Assembly (NCBI RefSeq): GCF_000255705.1
Contig: NZ_JH636440.1
Span: forward strand, 1,000,723 to 1,041,987
Direction: 5' to 3'
DNA from: Zavarzinella formosa DSM 19928
GTDB lineage: Bacteria; Planctomycetota; Planctomycetia; Gemmatales; Gemmataceae
DNA length: 41,265 nucleotides
Shown: positions 9,101-16,294 of the stretch, piece after piece
Layout: each line of letters begins with the position of its first letter
Position numbering within the stretch: the stretch's first letter is position 1
Notes under the pieces: generated by a model
What the model saw: only the letters and a program-made list of their open reading frames with translations
Databases searched by the model: none
What the model was told of the DNA's origin: nothing
Made by a program: the position numbers and the translations under genes

Positions 9101-9551
9101 CTTTGAATTTCTCCACGCCCGCCGGGCCGGCGAAGGATTCGTTCCAGCCGAAGAAGAGGAAGTAAGTGTCCGCGCCGAAGGCGGTCATCGGGTCGTCGAT
9201 CTTCGTGTAATCGGCCGACCGTTGATGGATGGAGACTTCCTCGGCCGGGCGGGCGAAGTTGCGCGCGGCGAGGTTCTTGCCCGCGAACCGCAGTTGCAGG
9301 AGCGTTTCAAAATGCCCGTAAAGATTCATCCGCTCGGCGGTCGAATTGCCAAGCAGGGCAATCCGTTCGCCGGTGATGAACTCCAACGGCAGTTTGCTCG
9401 GCGGCAGATCGGGCTTCTTCGGCCGGGCTTCTGCCGGAATGGAAGTGATCGGCTTGGGTTTGGGATCTTTTTTGCCGGTCTGGGCCGTCAGGCTGACGGC
9501 CAGAATACCGGTGACGGCCAGGGCCGTCAAAAGTCGTCTGTTCCAACGCAT
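6144..9551 (-). CDS. Secreted SGNH-hydrolase / PVC-type propeller / cytochrome c fusion
   Basis: The 1135-residue protein starts with a signal peptide (residues 1-23). Residues about 50-265 form an SGNH/GDSL-like domain: GNSTAERM replaces the usual GDS block, there is a GWNES block, and the terminal HMNEAGDRELG resembles the His block. Residues about 370-750 match the PVC-type membrane-bound dehydrogenase propeller (PPGMEIKLFADE, DNKGRLWVACMPNYP, EDTNGDGKADK). A helical, HEAT-like region follows. The C-terminus is a Pirellula/Verrucomicrobium haem domain with CTACH at about 1014-1018. It probably acts outside the cytoplasmic membrane in redox-coupled carbohydrate breakdown, but the substrate is unknown. 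A terminator lies just downstream. Confidence 0.9.
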   Translation of the reverse strand: MRWNRRLLTALAVTGILAVSLTAQTGKKDPKPKPITSIPAEARPKKPDLPPSKLPLEFITGERIALLGNSTAERMNLYGHFETLLQLRFAGKNLAARNFARPAEEVSIHQRSADYTKIDDPMTAFGADTYFLFFGWNESFAGPAGVEKFKADYERYLDEVANKYPRDDAKSKPRFVLVSPIAFEPTGDKFLPDGVKENTNLKLYAEAVAAVAKKRDIAFLDVFTPTLALFTKTPGMQFTINGVHMNEAGDRELGKLLDEGLFGAAKPVTDTVAFEKLRAAVNDKAWTHEQDYRMVNGWYVYGGRRTFDTETFPLEYQKLRKMAAVRDQYIWDMAGGKQVADKPDDSKTGDLFVPQTRFGAPGQKYSEAEELRYLTPDDFIKSCTVPPGMEIKLFADETMFPELAKPVQMNFDNKGRLWVACMPNYPQWKPGDPKPNDRLLILEDTNGDGKADKCTVFYDKLHCPTGFEFWNGGVLVMDQPRILFLKDTNGDDKADEVTYLFDGWATDDTHHRGGWEWGHGGQLHLLEGIATSTTLETPWGPHRSQGAGGAYVIDPRSEKVRQFTLPGMYNMWCYVFDEWGQGIVGDGTTANHAWDTPLSGAQYGGRKGMQFVFNQEGMRPALGCEWLVSRNLPDEVQKQFTYACVINMNGLPRFKIKDDGAGFHGDRIKKDAKTPDDLIRSTDKHFRPADPQIGPDGALWFGDWANALIGHMQYSQRDPNRDHVRGRVYRLVGKDKPLVKPVTQFGKSIPEILEQFREYEWRTRYRARRELRDRPVEEVLAAIKTWLAKLDEQEKQHPVNTVSDHVDRDLLYARLRCEALWIQQSHHAIDVDLLKKVLPPVREPGKSYTASLADLSRSEAAAVRILTEERDRIPGSLEMLKAAAKSINLRVKTEAVRGLSFHPTPDAMDAVLEVAKKPMDYWLTYTVDAALGANEPAWRQTYLTGKIQKDNPVGHKMLGDIVASNKTGGAALPFLQTLLSTEPKPAEERNKAMTALAGLKGNPSNGRAVFVRNCTACHRLGNGEGQDYGPNMDKVGTRLTRFKIVESIIDPNADVDKKYLSTRIQTADGKSITGLVVSETPKEIVLFDGKDKKTVKVEDIETKTVLKQSSMPEGQAAVMAPSEFLDVIEYLSSLK

Positions 9552-9646
9552 GGTGAGAGGATTCCTACAGGCGGGCGGTATCAGGTTTGCTTATTGTCAC
9601 AAAACAGAGACGATTGGCCAAGGAACCCGATTCGGAAGGGTCGGAC

Positions 9647-10309
9647 ATGATCGAACAGCATTTGCAGGCAGCCCGAGAGTTAATCACCGAAACCGCCTTA
9701 TGGGCCGGCGGACGGCCGCATCGCATCAACGAAGTCGAGGTCTATCACAATTCCGAGGAACACCCGGACCCGTTTTGCCATCGCAACGAATTGCAATCCA
9801 CCTGGCATCGCTGGTGTTTCCATCGGCAGGGAACGAACTATCGTGGCGGCAGTTTCAAGGGGCTGGACCTGACCTTCGGCCAACCCGGTTCCTTCTGCGG
9901 CGTGTTGATCCGGACGCTGGAATTGTGGGATGGCTCCCCCATCGAAGGGCCGTCGTTGGTGGTCGATTTTCTGTTGCGAATGACGAGGTTTCCCCATGTC
10001 CGCGATCTGGATGCCGCCATTGGCAAGCGGACGGGCTGGGATGACACCTCGCCGATTCATTTGAAGAAGATCAAGCCACGCGAACAACCCATCTTCACCT
10101 CGGCAAGAGTGGGATTATCGTCGAAGCATACGGATGAATACCGCCATCGCCCGTACCGGCTGTTTGTGTTGCCGAACCGGATGAGGAAAGGCCGGCCTCT
10201 CATCGTCCAACAAATGATTCTGGAGGGCCGGACGGACGATGAGATTCACCGGCTAACCGGGATGCGGTTAAACGATGTCAGGCGTCACCGCGAATCGGCA
10301 TTGTCCTGA
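9647..10309 (+). CDS. Divergent alkyladenine-DNA-glycosylase-like protein
   Basis: The ATG at 9647 gives 220 residues. The order of blocks resembles the AAG/MPG (3-methyladenine glycosylase) fold. RINEVEVYHN aligns with the catalytic RIVETEAY block and keeps the Glu. HPDPFCHRN aligns with the DEAAH block. GVLIRTLELWDG aligns with CVLLRALEPLEG. SARVGL plus YRLFVLPN aligns with ARVGVG plus RFYV. The central HRQGTNYRGGSFKGLDLTFG segment differs from classical AAG. The C-terminal 40 residues (TDDEIHRLTGMRLNDVRRHRESA) look like a helix-turn-helix. A role in base-excision repair is an inference. The similarity is from memory of the human MPG blocks and is distant. The gene is convergent with the SGNH gene (15 bases apart). 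Confidence 0.55.
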   Translation: MIEQHLQAARELITETALWAGGRPHRINEVEVYHNSEEHPDPFCHRNELQSTWHRWCFHRQGTNYRGGSFKGLDLTFGQPGSFCGVLIRTLELWDGSPIEGPSLVVDFLLRMTRFPHVRDLDAAIGKRTGWDDTSPIHLKKIKPREQPIFTSARVGLSSKHTDEYRHRPYRLFVLPNRMRKGRPLIVQQMILEGRTDDEIHRLTGMRLNDVRRHRESALS

Positions 10310-10324
10310 ACGCGCCCCCCCTCT

Positions 10325-11386
10325 TCAATCGACATGCTCCGACCACCTTGGAACGAGCAACCGGCGGGCGAGCCAGCGAGAGAAGACGATGCTCCCCTCG
10401 GGGGTGGTGTGGTGAAAATCGACGAAGAGGTGGTCGGGAATCACCGCGTGCGCGTCGACAAATTCGACCCCGTGCTTCTCCTGAATTCGCTTCAGAATCT
10501 CATGGTAGGTTTCGTTGATCGGTTGCGTTTTTTCACGAAAAACGCTGCTGAGCGGGGCGCCGACCAGCACGACCGGGATGTTGAGTTCGCGGCAGCGGGT
10601 CAACATCCGGTCGAGGGCGTCGAGGGCATTGCTGTTTGGCCCGAAGGCTCTCAATTCCCGCCAGCCAATATCAACGCCCTTGCGGGCCAGTTCCGCTTCG
10701 CCGGGAGTGAGGGGACGCGGGCTAAGTTCCTTGTTCCAATCCGCCTCAGAAAGAAGCGGTCTCGGCAAGTCGGCCGACGACACCTGCGATTCTTGCGGTG
10801 GTGGAAAAACACCGGTTGAAGCCCGAATGGATTTGCGAATTTCGTAGCGATGCCGGTACAACGGCACCAACCGGGCTTGGATGAACCGGCCCAGTTGCCC
10901 CGACACGGTGAGTTCGCCCAAATGAGTCGGCGTGTTGTCCCAGCGAATCTGCCGGGCGACGTGCCAGTTGTACCAAGGGGTGTTCCGGGTGATCGTTGTC
11001 GGCGTCATCTCGACAATCACCAGCCCCGGCCGGTAACCGGCATCCAGAATGTTGTTCAGGGCCAGTTCCATGGCGATGGCATCCGAACCGCCGACGGCGG
11101 CATGGAAGGCCCGAAAGTCACTTTTTCCGGTGGCGGCGCGGACCTCATGAGTCAGTTCGGTGGCGTTGACACATGCTTGAAAGCGGGAACTGCCGAGGAC
11201 AATGACATCAGGCGAACGGGGCTCCATCGCCAGACTGTCCAGCATGGACCGCATCATGGGAAAGCGGATGCCCGGCCGGGCGTAATCAAGGACCAGACCG
11301 CCAGCGAACTGGATCAAGAAAAATCCGGCCAGCGCCCAGGACAAGACGCGCCGACTGCGACGGATATCCGGTCGAACGTGTCTCAT
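10325..11386 (-). CDS. Membrane-anchored SGNH-like protein, partner of MBOAT
   Basis: This 353-residue protein has one N-terminal membrane anchor (about residues 14-32) and an extracytoplasmic domain. SPDVIVLGSSRFQA supplies the nucleophile block, and DFHHTTPEGS near the C-terminus supplies an Asp-x-His-like block, as in AlgX/AlgJ and DUF1574-type acyltransferase partners. Such proteins take the acetyl group passed across the membrane by an MBOAT protein and place it on a polysaccharide. The ATG at 11386 follows GGAAGG at good spacing. The MBOAT gene ends 25 bases upstream on the same strand, so the two form an operon. The polymer acetylated here is not evident. Confidence 0.75.
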   Translation of the reverse strand: MRHVRPDIRRSRRVLSWALAGFFLIQFAGGLVLDYARPGIRFPMMRSMLDSLAMEPRSPDVIVLGSSRFQACVNATELTHEVRAATGKSDFRAFHAAVGGSDAIAMELALNNILDAGYRPGLVIVEMTPTTITRNTPWYNWHVARQIRWDNTPTHLGELTVSGQLGRFIQARLVPLYRHRYEIRKSIRASTGVFPPPQESQVSSADLPRPLLSEADWNKELSPRPLTPGEAELARKGVDIGWRELRAFGPNSNALDALDRMLTRCRELNIPVVLVGAPLSSVFREKTQPINETYHEILKRIQEKHGVEFVDAHAVIPDHLFVDFHHTTPEGSIVFSRWLARRLLVPRWSEHVD

Positions 11387-11411
11387 GGCCGGCCTTCCAA
11401 GGTTGGTCCCC

Positions 11412-12812
11412 TCAAAACTGGAAGTAAATAAATCCCTTGCCGTCCTCGGGCATCAGCAGAAACACCATCACCGCCGCGGCGCCATACGCCAGCCCCGCCA
11501 CCGGGGCGGGCAGGCGGGCGAACACCCGGTCCGCCCAGCGTCGGTCACGCAGCAAGTGTTCGAGGGCGACGGCGACGATGAGGACGAGCATCAGAGTGGA
11601 AGTCTCGGCATTCAGGTGATTGGCCGCCGTCGGCCAGAAGACCCGTTGCAGGATCGCCCCCGCCGCCGACAACGAGGTTGCCCGGAAAAACACCCAGCCG
11701 ACACAGACGCACAGGAACGTGATGGCGATGCTCGCGACCGCGGGAATTTGCCGGGTCAACGCCCGGCCCGAAATCTGTCGGTGCAGAACCAGCAGGGCGC
11801 CGTGCAATGCCCCCCAAAGCACGAAGTTCCAACTCGCCCCGTGCCACAGGCCGCCGAGAACCATCGTCAGCAACAGATTGCGGTTGGTGTTCCAAGCGCC
11901 GTGGCGGCTGCCGCCAAGGGGGATGTAAAGGTAATCCCGCAACCAACTGGAGAGCGAGATATGCCAGCGATGCCAGAACTCGGCGATGCTGGCCGCCAGA
12001 TACGGCAGGTTGAAGTTTCGCCGAAGTTTGAAGCCGAACAAATGGGCGAGGCCAATCGCCATGTCCGAATAGCCGGAGAAGTCGCAATAGATCTGGCACG
12101 CATAGCCAACCATCCCAAGCCAGCAGGCCGCCGAATCGTAATCCCAAGGGCTGGCGAATATTGGATCGACGACGACGGCCAGATGATCGGCCACCACCGC
12201 CTTCTTGGCGATGCCGATGAGGATTAGCCGCATCCCGAGGGCGGCCCGGTTCCAGTTCCGCCGTTTTGGCTGCCGGGTTTGCGGCAGAAAATCAGCGGGC
12301 CGCACAATCGGGCCGGCGATCAGGTGTGGAAAGAACAGGATGAACAGGGCATAGTTCAACAGGTTGCGTTCGGCCTTCACTCGCCGCCGATAAACATCGA
12401 CGATATAGCTGATGGTCTCGAAGGTGTAGAACGAGATGCCCAGCGGCAGGATGATGTTCAGCGTCCGGGCGTCTCCGCCGAAGCCGAGCCAGTTGCCCAG
12501 CCCGTGCAGATTGTCGAGGAAGAAATTCGCATATTTGAAGAAGGCCAGCAGCCCCAGATTAATGCTGATGCTGCCGACCAGAATCAACCGGCGAACGCCC
12601 TGGCCGGTTTGCTTCTCCAACGCCAAGGCGGCGAGAAAATCAACCGACGCGGAGAAGAGAATCAGGAGGATGAGCCAGGGATTCCAGCTCATGTAGAAGA
12701 CGACGCTGGCCCCGAGCAACCACGCCATCCGCGCGCGATGCGGCTTGATGGCCCAATAGACGAGAAACACCACCGCGAAAAAATTCAGAAACTGCTGTGA
12801 GACGAAAAGCAT
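11412..12812 (-). CDS. MBOAT family O-acyltransferase, AlgI-like
   Basis: This 466-residue polytopic protein has the usual AlgI length. It carries the family blocks in order: FYTFETISYIVDVYR, FFPHLIAGPIVRPADFLPQ, FWHRWHISLSSWLRDYLYIPLGGSR, and GGLWHGASWNFVLWGALHG with the catalytic His at about residue 324. AlgI-type proteins bring acetyl groups across the cytoplasmic membrane for O-acetylation of exopolysaccharide or cell-wall polymer. The SGNH-like gene immediately downstream is the expected periplasmic partner. No glycosyltransferase or polymer-export gene lies nearby, so this pair probably serves a polymer made elsewhere. The start ATG at 12812 has AGGA upstream. Confidence 0.93.
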   Translation of the reverse strand: MLFVSQQFLNFFAVVFLVYWAIKPHRARMAWLLGASVVFYMSWNPWLILLILFSASVDFLAALALEKQTGQGVRRLILVGSISINLGLLAFFKYANFFLDNLHGLGNWLGFGGDARTLNIILPLGISFYTFETISYIVDVYRRRVKAERNLLNYALFILFFPHLIAGPIVRPADFLPQTRQPKRRNWNRAALGMRLILIGIAKKAVVADHLAVVVDPIFASPWDYDSAACWLGMVGYACQIYCDFSGYSDMAIGLAHLFGFKLRRNFNLPYLAASIAEFWHRWHISLSSWLRDYLYIPLGGSRHGAWNTNRNLLLTMVLGGLWHGASWNFVLWGALHGALLVLHRQISGRALTRQIPAVASIAITFLCVCVGWVFFRATSLSAAGAILQRVFWPTAANHLNAETSTLMLVLIVAVALEHLLRDRRWADRVFARLPAPVAGLAYGAAAVMVFLLMPEDGKGFIYFQF

Positions 12813-13047
12813 CGGAGATCGACATCCTGATCAAAATCATCCAACAGTCGTCAAAGGCGCGACGCCGTTGCTCGTCGTCGGTGGTGTTGGGCGAGTTGAC
12901 GGTAACATTCAAGCCGCCATCATGCCGGACCGACTCATGGACTCATATCCAAGATCACGGCCGGGTGTCAACAGGAATTGTCCAACCTAAAAATGATCCG
13001 ACGGGCGTTTGCGAGTCACCCGTCTTTTCCAGTGAACGGAACCGGCC

Positions 13048-13809
13048 TCACAGCGTGGCGTGATCCATTTCATCATCGTCCTGCGCGTCGTAAGCGTTGT
13101 CGGCGTTGATGTTGCGGATCATCCAGCGGTTGACATCCCGGAGGGTGTCCGCGTGGAGGCGGTGCGTCGTCGGGTAGGTGTTCAGCGTCACATCGGCCCC
13201 GGCGGTGTGCAGGGCGAGGAAGTCGCGGCGGGCCATTTCCAGCGGGATCATTTCGTTGGCGGCTCCGTGGGCGATCAGCACCCGCATGTCCCCCATGTTG
13301 TCCTTGGGGAACAACGGCCCCTCGGCCGGGCGGGGAATCATGCCGTTGATGGCGATCACCCCGGCGAACAGTTCCGGCTTGGTCATCGCCAGACGGTAGG
13401 CCACGGACGCCCCTTCGTGAACGCCCATCAGATAGATGCGTTCCGTGTGGACATGGTAAAGCCGGCGGGTTTCCTGGATCGCCTTCACCGTGTATTCGGC
13501 GAGCCATTGATCGGAGGGCTGGCCCCAGCCGAAGGACTTCAGGCCGTCGTCGTCGCGGGTATTGAGGATTTCCGGCCCGCGAAGGCTGATGGCGATGTGG
13601 TTTCGCCGGCTGATGCGCGGGGCGTACCGCAACACTTGTTCGTCGCTGCCGCCGTTGGCGTGAAACATCACGATCAACGGGTAGGCGTAATTGTGTTCGT
13701 ACCCTGTCGGCAGGAACGTCCGAACCGGGCGTTCTTCCAATTGAGGGAGGGGAGTCTCGTAGAAACCCTCGCTCGGCATCAACAATGACCCGATCAGACT
13801 GCGCGGCAT
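13048..13809 (-). CDS. Alpha/beta-hydrolase-fold protein lacking the catalytic Ser
   Basis: With the ATG at 13809 the product has 253 residues (a TTG at 13866 would add 19). The fold of phospholipase/carboxylesterase type is clear: YAYPLIVMFHANGGSDE, RIYLMGVHEGASVAYRLA, ELFAGVIAINGMIPRP, MRVLIAHGAANEMIPLEMAR and YPTTHRLHADTLRDVNRWM. The nucleophile elbow GxSxG reads GVHEG, with His131 in place of Ser. The usual Asp in the HGxxD block is Asn185. The final His216 is kept. It therefore looks like a pseudoenzyme, or a hydrolase with altered chemistry, perhaps for binding or regulation. There is no signal peptide, so it is probably cytoplasmic. Confidence 0.8.
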   Translation of the reverse strand: MPRSLIGSLLMPSEGFYETPLPQLEERPVRTFLPTGYEHNYAYPLIVMFHANGGSDEQVLRYAPRISRRNHIAISLRGPEILNTRDDDGLKSFGWGQPSDQWLAEYTVKAIQETRRLYHVHTERIYLMGVHEGASVAYRLAMTKPELFAGVIAINGMIPRPAEGPLFPKDNMGDMRVLIAHGAANEMIPLEMARRDFLALHTAGADVTLNTYPTTHRLHADTLRDVNRWMIRNINADNAYDAQDDDEMDHATL

Positions 13810-13866
13810 GGTGGCAACACCCTGGGTGATCCGGACGCCCGCGTGATCTCTGGGAAGATCGTGCAA

Positions 13867-14201
13867 GGCGTCACATCTGGCGCCGTCGTTCCGCTGCTCA
13901 TTTCGGAACGTGTTGGTTTCCCAACCCGGCGCTACTTGTAAACTTCCGTCGAGGGGATTCCTCGATTCCGGGCAAGTCTACGTTGGCCAAAAACAGCAGT
14001 CAACGAATCCGATTCCCATTCTTGAGGGAAACTTCCTTGTTTGAGTTGCTTTTCGACCATGCGTGCCGGTCGGGACAGATGGGGCGCAAAATCACATTAT
14101 GGGAATTGGCGCAAAGTTTAGCGACAGGATAAGAGAACCGGCCGCGAACGGCGAGCTTTGCGCCCGCTCAATCGCCATAATCGGAATTTTCGGAACCTGG
14201 C
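13867..14201. other. Intergenic gap without a gene
   Basis: These 335 bases lie between the hydrolase-fold gene and the end of the APS-kinase gene. I see no frame with a credible start and ribosome binding site. There is one small hairpin (tcgagg / cctcga, near 13950). No large palindrome of the kinds found in other gaps is present. It probably holds the promoter of the hydrolase-fold gene and the trailer of the kinase gene. Confidence 0.5.
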
Positions 14202-14897
14202 TTATCCAACAAGGCCTTGGCGCTTCAAATAGTTCAGAACCAGCGCCACCCCTTCTTGTGTCGTCACCTTTCCGGTGTCGATGGTCAGTTCTGGATGATC
14301 GGGAGTTTCGTAAGGATCGTCAATTCCGGTAAAACCAGCGCCCTTGCCGGAGGCGATGGTCGCGCGGGCCTGCTTGTACAATCCCTTCGGGTCTCGCGAT
14401 TCGCAAACATCGATTGCCGTGCATACGTGGATTTCAATGAACGGAATCGCCCCGGCCTTGTTCTTCTCGTGGATGGCGCGGGCGGCCTCGCGGTCCTTGC
14501 GGTACGGGCTGATAAAACTGGTGATGGCGATTAATCCGGCATCCGCGAACAGCCTCACGACTTCACCAATGCGGCGGATGTTTTCCACGCGGTCCTCGGC
14601 CGAGAAGGTCAACCCGAAACGATTGGCGGTCGTTTCCGAATAGCCGCGTGTTTCGACAAGCGTCTTCGGACTGGCGTTCAGCCCAAAACGGACATTGTCC
14701 CCGTCAAGCACATAGCTGGCGTGCCCAAGCTGAAACAACACTTGCTCCAAGGCGACCGCCAGCGTGCTCTTGCCGGACCCGGACAACCCGGTGAACCAAA
14801 GAGTGCAACCCTTCTGCTTGAGCAACCTGGCCCGCTCCCCGGCCGTGACGGCCCCCTCATGCCAGGTGATCTGCGTGGCCTTGATTTCGGCGCCCAT
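14202..14897 (-). CDS. cysC: Adenylylsulfate (APS) kinase
   Basis: This 231-residue protein phosphorylates adenosine 5'-phosphosulfate to PAPS in the cytoplasm, giving the sulfate donor for reduction or sulfation. The P-loop GLSGSGKST lies at about residues 37-45. It is followed by the APS-binding block LDGDNVRFGLN, then RIGEVVRLFADAG, SFISPYRKDREAAR and the kinase lid segment CESRDPKGLYKQARA, all typical of CysC. The protein is slightly longer than E. coli CysC because of an N-terminal extension (about 25 residues, TQITWHEGAVTAGER), which is common in the family. No sulfate adenylyltransferase or PAPS reductase gene is adjacent. Confidence 0.96.
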   Translation of the reverse strand: MGAEIKATQITWHEGAVTAGERARLLKQKGCTLWFTGLSGSGKSTLAVALEQVLFQLGHASYVLDGDNVRFGLNASPKTLVETRGYSETTANRFGLTFSAEDRVENIRRIGEVVRLFADAGLIAITSFISPYRKDREAARAIHEKNKAGAIPFIEIHVCTAIDVCESRDPKGLYKQARATIASGKGAGFTGIDDPYETPDHPELTIDTGKVTTQEGVALVLNYLKRQGLVG

Positions 14898-15215
14898 GTC
14901 GTTTCGTTCTCTCGGAAGAGGCCCGCTGTTCGGAAACCAGTATTATCGCCAACGAATCGGATAATGGAAGGCGACCCGGAAACGGCGGGAAAATCGCGTG
15001 AAGACGTGATGCCCGGAGAATGTTTCCGGCCGACTAATCAGCCGGAGAACACCTGAGAAAGCTTGCTTATACTCATGAAAGGGGTCTTGGCTGTTGCCGT
15101 CGGACTCATGGTGGAGATGATGGTTGGACTGATTTTGACAGACGGCTAATAGCACCATGCTGAACCGCACTTTCTTCAAAGTGCTTTGATTGAAATTGAT
15201 TGGATGGAATTCATA

Positions 15216-15617
15216 ATGGAAAATCAATCGATACATTCACTGACAGGCATCGTTTGTGAAGGGGATATGGATGTCCGAGTAGCTTCCATTGATAAATTGG
15301 CTGAAATTGAATCGCCTATTATCTCTGAATTTTTCTACGAATTATTGAATGATCCGGATCCATATATTCAAGAAAGAACCAGTCTTGCTCTTTCAAAATT
15401 CCCTTCAACCACAACGGTCGGGCATCTGCTCAATCTTTTTGAGGCGATATCACAGAAAGGCGCCAGGACACACTATGAGGGGAGAGTCGTCACCGCAATA
15501 GTAACAACCCTTCAAGTTATTACTCTTCAAAACTATGGCTATGACGTGGAGCTTTGGAGAGAATGGGCCAAACGGACGCACAATGGCGAGATCGATTCAA
15601 AGTCTGCAAACTCCTAA
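15216..15617 (+). CDS. HEAT-like repeat protein, AT-rich
   Basis: The product is about 133 residues from the ATG at 15216 (ATG at 15204 and TTG at 15186 are in-frame alternatives). It is helical. The part DVRVASIDKLAEIESPIISEFFYELLNDPDPYIQERTSLALSKF resembles two consecutive HEAT repeats, with a further helix pair after it. No catalytic motif is visible. The codons are clearly more A/T-rich than those of every neighbour, which points to recent transfer. Small HEAT-like proteins are common as immunity or accessory proteins, but no toxin gene is next to it. A GC-rich hairpin begins 2 bases after the stop. Confidence 0.7.
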   Translation: MENQSIHSLTGIVCEGDMDVRVASIDKLAEIESPIISEFFYELLNDPDPYIQERTSLALSKFPSTTTVGHLLNLFEAISQKGARTHYEGRVVTAIVTTLQVITLQNYGYDVELWREWAKRTHNGEIDSKSANS

Positions 15618-15618
15618 T

Positions 15619-15648
15619 CCGGCTGGTCGGCGGTCGTCGACCAGCCGG
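15619..15648 (+). terminator. GC-rich hairpin after the HEAT-like gene
   Basis: An 11-base-pair perfect stem (15619-15629 with 15638-15648; ccggctggtcg type) and an 8-base loop begin right after the stop codon at 15617. There is no T-run behind it, so termination is possible but not certain. It may instead protect the mRNA end. Confidence 0.45.
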
Positions 15649-15724
15649 GGCAAATCGTCATTCGTCGCATAAACAAAGGGTTGTTTTTCAGCAATTGGGT
15701 ATTCGGCAGAAGAGGGCTTCAGAG

Positions 15725-16147
15725 ATGGTGGCGCTTTTCACGGTGGATAACCCCCTTGAGTTGAACGTTCTTTTGCGGGCGCTCTTCTCGGCCAAATTTT
15801 ACGACCACGCCGATGGCCCCGAGTTGGCAGGCAGTCCGTTCATGTCCCGCTTGTGCGAACGGGCGATGGAATCGTTCGCGAACGCCCAAGATGCCGGACT
15901 TCTGCCGGGGAATTCCGAACGGATGCGCTCAAAGCATCCGGACGCACGGGTGGTTGCGTGTGTCCGCAGTCATGTGGCGGCAATCGCGGCCGGTGAAGGG
16001 AACTGGCCGCAGTGGTCCGCCGACGAGCGGGCCAACTGTGTCCGTGAGCTTTTCCGGCCGTATGTGGCCGATGAATCACTCGTCCGAGAGCTGGCTGATT
16101 GCGTGCCCGACTCCGAACCGCGTCCCGTGGCGGATGGCGGAGCCTGA
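15725..16147 (+). CDS. Hypothetical protein of 140 residues
   Basis: The ATG at 15725 follows GAAGAGGG and is preferred over an upstream frame that would overlap the HEAT-like gene. The sequence MVALFTVDNPLELNVLLRALFSAKF and the following segments are mostly helical. Trp and charged residues are scattered (GEGNWPQWSADERANCVRELFRPYV). I do not recognise a family. There is no signal peptide or membrane segment, so it should be cytoplasmic. It is followed after 147 bases by the LRR-like gene on the same strand. GC content returns to the local norm, unlike the gene before it. Confidence 0.55.
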   Translation: MVALFTVDNPLELNVLLRALFSAKFYDHADGPELAGSPFMSRLCERAMESFANAQDAGLLPGNSERMRSKHPDARVVACVRSHVAAIAAGEGNWPQWSADERANCVRELFRPYVADESLVRELADCVPDSEPRPVADGGA

Positions 16148-16294
16148 ATGGTTTTCCGGAAACGCAAGTTTGTCGGCCTCGTCACGGTAGTGTCAGGCGC
16201 CGAACCATCTGCCTCGGCGGCCCGTCATTAGTTTTTGGCCCGTTTTGCGTTCCCCTGCGGGCCTCCGTCGATGTCGTCAGGGAGATTCGCAAAG

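Noticed and set aside
7641-9650. A 669-residue open frame opposite the SGNH/propeller/cytochrome gene
   Set aside because: Same reason: no recognisable domain and full overlap with a gene that has many family signatures.
15075-15149. A 24-residue hydrophobic mini-frame (MKGVLAVAVGLMVEMM...)
   Set aside because: No strong ribosome binding site and no way to judge conservation. It could be a small membrane peptide but is not supported enough.
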